Assembly: GCF_000264995.1 (NCBI RefSeq)
Contig: NW_006767441.1
Span: 204,255-268,254, forward strand
From: Punctularia strigosozonata HHB-11173 SS5
Taxonomy: Eukaryota > Basidiomycota > Agaricomycetes > Corticiales > Punctulariaceae
Length of the DNA stretch: 64,000 nucleotides
Direction: 5' to 3'
In this document: positions 56,578 to 64,000 of the stretch, one piece after another
Layout of the letters: each line of letters opens with the position of its first letter
Position numbering within the stretch: the stretch's first letter is position 1
Made by a program: the position numbers and the translations under genes
Notes under the pieces: model-generated
The model's database searches: none
The model's input: only the letters and a program-made list of their open reading frames with translations
Told to the model about the DNA's origin: nothing

Positions 56578-56740
56578 ATAAAACAATTAAACGTGGCAAA
56601 ATATATAGCATTATAATTAATTCATAAATGAGACCTGCGGAGCTCGGTCATCGACAGGCCTTGGACAGATCTGCGTCATGTTCTGAGATTTCATTGTCTG
56701 CAAGCACGACGTAAACTCTCAACTCTGGGGATACAGCGTT

Positions 56741-58698
56741 ATGACACTCGTTGAAGCACCTGGACCCGGACTTGCTGTGTCCGAATCCTTTTGGTTCGCC
56801 GCAGCAATTACTCACATACGGGCGCTTGTCTGCGGGTTGAGCTGCTTGCTGTCCTCCAGACCTTCAATGCGCCCTCGTTGACGCAGAGTGCCTGTCGCAT
56901 GACTTCGGCGGTATGCTTAGCGGCATTCATTGGCATGGTTTGTATGCTCATTGCACGTAGGTTGCGACTTCACCGCCTGGTTCACGGTCGTCGTCCCTCT
57001 ACAACGAACTCGAAGAGCATCAGGAAATAGACAGTGCCCCGCACTTGTCCTCCGTGAATTCTATAGACAATGAAACTTCCCAAACGCGCGTGAAGAACAA
57101 GTGGACACCGTTATTCCGGCGCAGGACGAAACCTAGTGAACCGCGCGTTCACTTCCCGTTCCCCGTCACGGAGACTGACGAAGACGTCAAGGTCGAGCGC
57201 GAGAAGTGGAAGAGTGGAAAGCAGCTGTTCCTCGAATCATGTCGTGCGGACAGAGAGCGCCGGCCAAGTACGACCAGTCGGATATGAACGTAAACATATC
57301 TAATCCTCGGTATCCACAGTACAAGATCGACTTGTATCAGACAGCCTCATCGTTAACAGTGTCCTTCATGAGGTTCGTCCTGTTTGACTTCGATGATTGC
57401 AACGACCGTGCTCACGCTTATACTGTAGCGTGACATGATTCCTCGGAGAGAGCAGCGCTTACGACTGTTGGCCAAGGAAGGTTACCTATACGCGTTGCGT
57501 TATATCGACCGAAATCGTACTACAGGTCAAAGGTGCACACCCTTCGATTCGCGTCGGTGTTGACGAATTGGAAACCTTCTGGCGGGAGCAAAAACCTCGA
57601 TGGGAAGCGTTCGTGCGTATCCGCCTTTTGACTCCAATCAGTTGCTTAATGGGAATGAGTAGGCTCTAAGGATGCAAAGTTTACCCGTTGCAAACTATCT
57701 GCAAAAGGTACTTTAGCTAAATCGTTGTACGGCGCTCGCACGCTCCCTGCTGACTGAAGCATAGTCAACGGAAGCGACAGTAACGGAGGTGAAACCGCCA
57801 TCCTGCAACGAAGCAACCAGCTTGCTCAATTTATCGCGTTATTTATCAGCATGAATGGGTCACAGACATGTGGCAATGGATCGACGTAAGTCTCGACGAT
57901 CTGGAACAGACATGGGCAAACCAAGAAGAGGTACGTGTGTGCATGCTACGCACTATCACATGCATACTAATTGTTCACAGTATCGAGATAGCCCTCCTCT
58001 CATACCCACATCTTTACCACAGATAGTAGCTTCGTCCGTGGGCGAAACACTGCGAGGTGCTGACGCGACGTCGAATACCGCGGCCCGGGAATGGATTACA
58101 CGGGGACAGAACATGCCTCGGAATCCGCTGTTGCGAAGCGCGACGGTTGGCCGACCTTGGTCAGAGGCGTTTGGTATGAGCACCGCAGCCTCGTACACGA
58201 CCAACTTCACTACATTGGGTGCCGTAGCATTTTTTGGTTTGTTCAAGAGTATACCAGACCACGCCCGCTTTGTGCTTATATTTAACAGGGGCTTCTATTT
58301 CATGGAGCGCGGTGTTCTCGGGCCAAAGGGGCGACCTCGTCCTGATCGCATGGTCAGCCGCCGTATTCGTCGCCGCATCTGTTGCAGCGGGTGGGATGGG
58401 CATCATCGTGGGTTCCGAAGGGATTAACATCGATCGAGATATGGGTGCCCGTCGTTTCGTGCGCGGCTTCGCGGTCTGCTCGGCGCTCATGCTCTTGACG
58501 GGCATCGTCCTGCTGAGCCTTGCTATGGCCGGCATCCAACCTACATACGCCCTGCCGAATGATGATGGGCAGCCCAGCGCCGCTCGAAGACGAGTCATGA
58601 GCGCGGCTGGATGGTTCACTATAGGCGCGGTCGGCGTGGAGACTTTGCTTGCAGTATGTGTGCGCGTTATGTATAGTACCACTTCCTACCACTGGTAG
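56741..58698 (+). CDS. Multi-exon membrane protein, unrecognised
   Basis: Likely start ATG at 56741 (MTLVEAPGPGLAVSESFWFA). Coding blocks then alternate with short introns: a hydrophobic stretch near 56890-56960 (SAVCLAAFIGMVCMLIA), TAWFTVVVPLYNELEEHQEI, NKWTPLFRRRTKPSEPRVHF with an acidic ETDEDVKVEREKW, HPSIRVGVDELETFWREQKP, MWQWIDVSLDDLEQTWANQ, and finally a part with three or four membrane helices (TTLGAVAFFGLFKSIP, LIAWSAAVFVAASVAAGG, FAVCSALMLLTGIVLLSLAM, WFTIGAVGVETLLAVCVRVM) ending at 58698. Exact borders are not fixed, and two genes remain possible. I know no name for this family. Similar architectures occur as orphan membrane proteins in mushrooms. Confidence 0.55.
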
Positions 58699-58813
58699 TG
58701 AATCTTACTCGTGGAATTGCTCATTGTACTACTGCTTCTGATTCAAATCTTGCGCTCGCCTCGATGGCCGTGATAGCATAGTAAGATCGTACACACAGGC
58801 GGGACCGACCCTC

Positions 58814-59413
58814 ATGCACATAACATTAGTGCAACGCGAGGATGATGACGCGTCCTTTCTGGCTTCGCTGATTGCTACCATGTCCCCAGCGTCGATCACA
58901 GAGTTCGCTACTCTACGTCTTAACTCTCCGCACAAATGGGACTCCCTGACCACGATTGACTTCTTTCGCGCACTGTCCGCTGACCAGCGCGCCTGGTCCG
59001 GCTACCCGCTTCTCTACTTCAGAGATGTAGACGCCCCGGACGACAGCGGTTGCGAGCGGGTATACCTCCTCTCCGGCTGGAAGAGCGTGGAAGCGCATTA
59101 TGAGTGGATCGAAGGCGCGGCCAATCAGGCATTGCTCGAGAAGGGGGTAGGAGACGGAAAGCTGTTGTCGGTCGAGGGTTTCGCGCATGTCGCGATAGTT
59201 TTCGAAGAGTTCCCGCAAGACCAGCGTGTTTTATATCTCGAAAGGCCGGCAAAAGCTGTCGAGGATTCAACGACAGGCGCCGAGAGCTGGCGACGCCAGG
59301 GAAAGGTTCTGGATCAGGGTGTGGATGAGCTCTGGCAGTTCCGCGACGGGGTGGCAGAAAACTCCAGCGATGGAACCACGGCCTTGAAGCGCCTGAATAC
59401 GAGCTGGAACTAG
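58814..59413 (+). CDS. ABM-like (dimeric alpha/beta barrel) hypothetical protein
   Basis: A single exon of 199 codons from an ATG to a TAG. It begins MHITLVQREDDDASFLAS and has WSGYPLLYFRDVDAPDD, ERVYLLSGWKSVEAHYEWIE and FAHVAIVFEEFPQD. The pattern 'yxxsGWxSxexHxxw' is that of fungal proteins related to antibiotic biosynthesis monooxygenase (ABM)-like barrels, in which two short domains form one barrel. No cofactor site is seen. Enzymatic activity is unproven for such fungal relatives. Confidence 0.6.
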   Translation: MHITLVQREDDDASFLASLIATMSPASITEFATLRLNSPHKWDSLTTIDFFRALSADQRAWSGYPLLYFRDVDAPDDSGCERVYLLSGWKSVEAHYEWIEGAANQALLEKGVGDGKLLSVEGFAHVAIVFEEFPQDQRVLYLERPAKAVEDSTTGAESWRRQGKVLDQGVDELWQFRDGVAENSSDGTTALKRLNTSWN

Positions 59414-59538
59414 CTTGGCGTAGAACGGAATGGAATGATAGGGCATTCCCTGTGTAGCAGAACGGTGCGTATGGGCTGCGTAGAGCCAATGGGCATGAGA
59501 GAATGGGTAGAAGGGTGTGGCCGCGCGCCGAACGTTCA

Positions 59539-61723
59539 TCAGTAATCGTCTTCATGGTCTCTCAGCCCGATCCCTTTGCTTAGCCAGTACGATCTGTTCT
59601 TGCCCGTTGTTCCTTTCTTCCGCGTTTGATGCGCAGCATTGTCCCCGCCGCCGTCCGAATCGTCCACGTCATACTCGTGTAGATCAGCCTCCCCCTCCTC
59701 CTCCTCGCTGTCCTCATTTGCGCTGCGTTCATCCTCTTCCTCCTCATCGGGGACGAACACGGCGTCACGCGCATCACCCATGCGCCGTCTTTTACGCGGC
59801 GGCGCTTTTGAGACCTTGTATCGGCTCTCTTCTTCCTCGTCGGAATCTTTCGACATTCGTTCCTTCGGCCGGCTCGACGAGGTAGCGGTTCGCGATCGTT
59901 TTCGTGACCGTTTTCGCTTGGATGTCGATGGGGACTCCGGGTCTGAAGGCACGTCCCACGCTTCCTCGACGGCATTGCGTTCGTGTTTTCGCTCTGTGCC
60001 GGATAAGCGGGAGAGGAGCGAGGGTTTTGATCCATCGTCTTCATCTTCTTCTCTATCGTTACCCTCCCCGTCCGCTCGATCGCGAGAACCGTTCTTCGAA
60101 GAGCCATTGGCATGCACGGCGGGTACGGCGCCTAACATGCGATGCAAGATCCTTTTGTCGTACACCTCTTGTACGAGGCGCCTGTGGTTGATGGTCTGCT
60201 CGAAGATTAGATCTCAGATGTTCAAAGGTCGTGGAATGTACTGACCTCTTGAGTGACGCCCATCACATGTGCAAGGATACTGGGTTCTTCACGATCCACA
60301 TCCCTAAACCTGAAGTACCGGCCTTCGCGTTTGGCGCTGATAGATCCCGCCTGCTGGAATGCCGCGGCTTTCATAATTCCGTGAGCGCCGGCGAGAGTCT
60401 GGCGGACACGGGCGATGCCAAACGAACCGCGAGAGATGTCGTTTGCTACGCAGATTTCAGCTAGATATTTTGAGTGAGAGAAATAATTTGAACTGACTAG
60501 GATCCGAAGGGTCTTCGATAGAGAGCAGGCCGAGTTGTCTATAATCTTGCCATCCCCTTGCCGCCTTGTTGAAATACGTCCCGCCGTCCCGTAACGATAT
60601 GCCCACTTCTTCGTAGTTGAAGTAGCACCCGTACAGCTCGAAAAACTCCATCACAAGGACACCCAGGTTTTTGCTCGGGTCAATCTCTCCTCTGCGAATC
60701 TTCGGGTGCATCTGCAAGAAGCTAATCGCCAGACAAACGATGCTGTAGCTACCTAAGCCACCCGTATACACCTCGTTCATGCTCCGTTGACTGAGGAACG
60801 CCTTGGTGATCATAACCAAGCCCCTGAGAGCCGGAAGCTCGCGCAAGTAGCGATTTATCATCTTGCCCGCCGCGACGCCGTTCGTCTGGTTCAAGGAGAT
60901 GTCGACCGCAAAGCGTCCGTGGGTAGTGATAAACTTGATGATCGGCACCTTGGCTTTGGCGACTATTGTGACACGGTCCGTGATGCCCGCGCGGCGCATC
61001 GTGTTCGCAAGCGCGTGAAGAACGGTGACCTTGTCGGAGTAGGCCATGGAAGGCGACTGGATGACGAGGTCAATGTCGCCCAGGGGTAGGTACAACTTCG
61101 TCTCGTAGCTCCCAAACGGAAGGACCTGGGCGTCGGGGAAGGCCTGAGTCACGGCGCGCGATATGAGTTGTACGATGAGCCCGCGGATCTCGTCCTCGGC
61201 GGGTGTGGGGGATATGTAATCGATGAAGGCCTCGACGTCGCGCTGAAGCCTGGAACGCTGATGAGCAAGGCGCATCTACGAGAGAAGGAATTGTAAGTCC
61301 TCACATTTCAGCAACATTGTTGCAGCTATCCCAGTCAATGTCTGCGACCCATGGTGCTTTGCGGGACGCGGCGTCCAACCGCTGTTTCTTGTTCACGTAG
61401 CCGTCGTCGCCGTAACGTTCGCGTTCGCGTTTTCGACCAAAGTCTCCGTCTCTATCCTTGTCCCTATCCCTGTCTCTACGTCTTTCTCCGTCTCCGTCTC
61501 CGTCTCTGTCCCTGTCTCTTTCCCTACCCTTTCCTTTGTCCCACTCCCTAACCGGCGGCCGGTCCTCTTCCTCCTCGTCTGAATCAGGCGCGAACGGCAC
61601 GAAGTCCTCTGCGTCCTGGAACGACGCGTTCACCGAGTTTTTTTCTCCAGATAACGGGCCGTCTTCATTTTCGGGATTGCTACGGCGGCGCCGTCTCTTA
61701 GGTGAATCGATGTCGGTAGCCAT
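59539..61723 (-). CDS. Trf4/5-type non-canonical poly(A) polymerase
   Basis: The family adds short poly(A) tails to nuclear RNA as part of the TRAMP complex for exosome decay. From the ATG at 61723 (MATDIDSPKRRRRRSN) there is a disordered, highly charged N-terminus with RDRD repeats (about residues 60-110). The nucleotidyltransferase domain starts with SRLQRDVEAFIDYISPT and has FGSYETKLYLPLGDIDLVIQ (GS plus the DxD metal ligands), IIKFITTHGRFAVDISLNQT (third Asp). The PAP-associated domain has GLGSYSIVCLAISFLQMHP, NLGVLVMEFFELYGCYFNY, DISRGSFGIARVRQTLAGAH. The C-terminus is Lys/Arg/Glu-rich with bipartite nuclear signals (STSKRKRSRKRSR). Introns lie near 61290, 60500 and 60220. All catalytic residues are there. 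Confidence 0.9.
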
Positions 61724-61979
61724 GATCCGCTCGAGAGGGAGGGAAATGAGCACAGCCACGTGCCCATTGCACGCACTTTGGGCGGAGCATCACACCTTCG
61801 CCCACCACGTTTCCGTCTTTCTTTCTCATTTATTTCCGACAATATCTCCCAGAACGTAGCGCATACAGCATAACACACCCTGCAACTCTGGTCAACGTCG
61901 CCGGCCGTTCGTGAGACCAGCCACACACACACGCAGTGAACACCGCGATGTGCGTCCCGGCCAACGCAGATCGACACCG

Positions 61980-64000
61980 CAGCTAACGATTACCCCCATC
62001 CGTCCAGGGCCAGCTCGCGCGCCAATCCCGCCCCCGGCAACCTTAAGGAGCGTATCGCCGCCCTTCAGCAACGCTCGACCAGCCCGCCAGCGCAGCCGTC
62101 CTCGCCTCCGCTCAACGGCCTCGCACCGAAGTCGCCCACGGGCTCCAATGTTCCCGCGAGCCCGAGCACGAACAGCCTCCGCGACAAGATCGCGCGTTTT
62201 GAGCAACGTGGGGGCACACCCGTACCGAGGGGCAGGTTCGGTATGGGTGTGCCGCCGGTCGCGCCCAGCGGAGCGAGCCAGAAGAAGGGCATGCTCTACG
62301 GGAACAGGGTCGAGGGCCTCGGGCGGCCACATCATATCCCAACGCTACAACGTAACGTTTCCAGCGCTGGCAAGGTACAAAAGTCGTCGGTAATGGAGAG
62401 CAAGAGGCGAGTCGCGAGCGAGTCGGCTTTGACGTCGCCCGTTATCGCGGCGGAGGGCACGCAGGAAGTGACTCCAGGAGCACTCGCGGGCGAACCCATG
62501 CCTGCTGTGCTTGAAAGCCCCTCCCCATCGATCCCAGTGGGCGCACCCGAAGAGGCAGGTGCAGTCCCGGCTTTGCAAGTGCTTGTGGACTCCGCCGCGA
62601 CCGAGGTCGGAGCCCCATCCGCGCCGTCTGACGACCCGCCCTCACCAGCGTCGACTACAACTATCCAAGCTACTGCCTTGCTGGAGCCGGTATCGCTGCC
62701 TCCTGCGCACTCGGACCCCGGCGACGCAACTGCCCCAGTCCCTAACACTGCGAGTCCTCTAGAGCAGGTGGTACCCGAGCCCGACGCCGAGCTATCAACG
62801 ATTTCGAGTCCCACCTCCGCGGAACCCGCTCTTGCTCTAGTACAGGCTATGCCAGTTCAGGGCGATTCTGCACCTCCCACACAGTCGTCCCCGCGGAAGA
62901 CTCCATCTCCAGTGCATTCGCCCCGCGAGAGTCGTCCACCCAACCTTCCCATGCCCGCTCCTTCGGTCCCCACGCCCTCCACCGCGGCCAGCCTACCCTC
63001 TACTCCTGGCACCGCCGGCTCCACCGCCTCCGACATGTCGACCGAATCCGACATTTCGGACGCGGAGATCATTACCCAGCCCCAGCTCTTGCGCATTTCC
63101 CCCAAGCCCAGCAGGGCCACTTTGGTCTCCACCCCGATATCGAGAAAGAATTCCGCATCCGCCGGCGATTTCGTGCAAGATGAGTTCATCGCGAGCCCCG
63201 CATCGACAACCTCGCAAACGCCGACCCCAATCGCGACAGAGCCCGGCGCCCAGGCATCCGTGGCCGCTGCTCCTCCTCCTGAAAAAGAAAAACCTGCCTC
63301 CGCGCCTGCTGCCGCCGCCGCTCCGGTTCAGCCCCGCAAGAGCTCCTTCACCGCCGTAGTTCACCGCAAAGAGACTGTCAAGGTTCCCGCGCCCTCGACG
63401 CCTGCCCGATCCCGCACCTACGGGCCCTCGTCGTCTTCGCAGGTGGTCTATGCTCCTACCCAATCCACCGCCGAGCCTCCTAGTCCATCCCCGGGAGGCG
63501 ATCTTGCCGATTTGCTTGCGGATGCTGCTTTCCTCGAGCATCAGTTGGAGCTCGGCGGCTACTTCAGCCCGCGCAAGGACGTCTTCTCTAGCTCGGCTGG
63601 GCTGGCGGGGACACTCGGCGCCTCGGCCGCAGATACGAACTCGGACGCTAAGGCGCACAATCGAAACCTGTCTGTGCAAACCATCAAGGCCGACCCGCCA
63701 AGCCAAAGCGACAAAGCGAAGGACAAGGCGCCGAAGGACAAGCTCGGCTCGCTTTCCTCCAGCGCGATGGAAACCCCGCCGCCGACGCCTCCACCCAAGA
63801 GCCCCGACTCGCGCCTCTTCTCCAGCCTGCGCTCGCTGCGCAAGCGTGCGTCGACCGCGTACCCGCGAGACAGCATCGCTTCGGAGCTTTCCACGAGCAC
63901 GACGGACGAATCGGCGGCACTCCAGACGCCCAACTCATACGATGAACTGGGTGTACTGGTCACGCCTCCGCAGCAAGGGCACGGGAGCCTGGCAAGCGGC
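61980..64000 (+). CDS. Long Ser/Pro/Thr-rich protein, partial (runs off window)
   Basis: One reading frame (ANDYPHPSRASSRANPAPG from about 61981) stays open for more than 2 kb to the end of the window. The 5' end is uncertain: an acceptor such as ACCGCAG just before the frame suggests an upstream exon. Two related helical motifs occur near the start, LKERIAALQQRS and SLRDKIARFEQRGGTPVPRG, followed by RFGMGVPPV. The rest is disordered with many SP/TP sites and a short helix (DLADLLADAAFLEHQLELGG) near 63505. This arrangement recalls fungal cortical actin or cell-end scaffold proteins, but that is a guess. It is divergent from the Trf4-like gene, with roughly 250 bp between them. Confidence 0.6.

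Overview
This window looks like nuclear DNA of an agaricomycete (mushroom-forming basidiomycete). Genes carry many short introns of about 50-65 bp with GT-AG (a few GC-AG) borders. There is a CxC1-type KDZ transposase, a chromodomain Ty3/gypsy element, and typical fungal housekeeping genes (ELP3, MDM12, UPF1, HYPK, a Trf4-like poly(A) polymerase, a SLC35A nucleotide-sugar transporter and a tRNA-Ile). Two assembly gaps are present (24163-25063 and 35409-35620).

Region 1, about 1-24162, is accessory DNA and the most unusual part. Its two sides carry the same repeat in opposite orientation (about 129-510 and 23782-24162). Inside, in order, lie: a very large minus-strand gene (about 967-8769) full of internal repeats; two tandem paralogous genes I do not recognise (9165-10143 and about 10407-11357); satellite-like arrays with 161-186 bp units; a small CxxC/coiled-coil gene (12911-13313); a multi-exon gene with an AT-hook, 78-residue repeats and an unrecognised C-terminal domain (14919-18594); and a KDZ transposase gene (18789-23062) with its CxC1 zinc-binding region, DDE residues and typical C-terminal coiled coils. 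I read this as a candidate KDZ element with about 20 kb of cargo. The ends of the element are not resolved. Nearly every gene here carries recent in-frame tandem duplications, from 7-residue repeats to whole exon-intron cassettes.

Region 2, 25064-29640, holds an UNC93-like transporter gene and the 3' part of an alpha/beta hydrolase gene. That hydrolase gene is split by region 3, a whole-looking Ty3/gypsy chromovirus (29643-39313, minus strand) with identical 360-bp LTRs and a 5-bp target duplication, so the insertion is very recent. The hydrolase 5' part resumes at 39314.

Region 4, about 40498-64000, is ordinary compact host DNA: ELP3 (+), MDM12 (-, convergent, 18 bp apart), a cytochrome P450 (+), UPF1 (-), HYPK (+, divergent from UPF1 across 158 bp), a nucleotide-sugar transporter (+), tRNA-Ile(AAU) (-), an unrecognised membrane protein (+), a small ABM-like protein (+), a Trf4-type poly(A) polymerase (-) and the start of a long Ser/Pro-rich gene (+) that runs off the window.

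All exon borders were read by eye. Those quoted to the base were checked for frame. Those marked 'about' were not.
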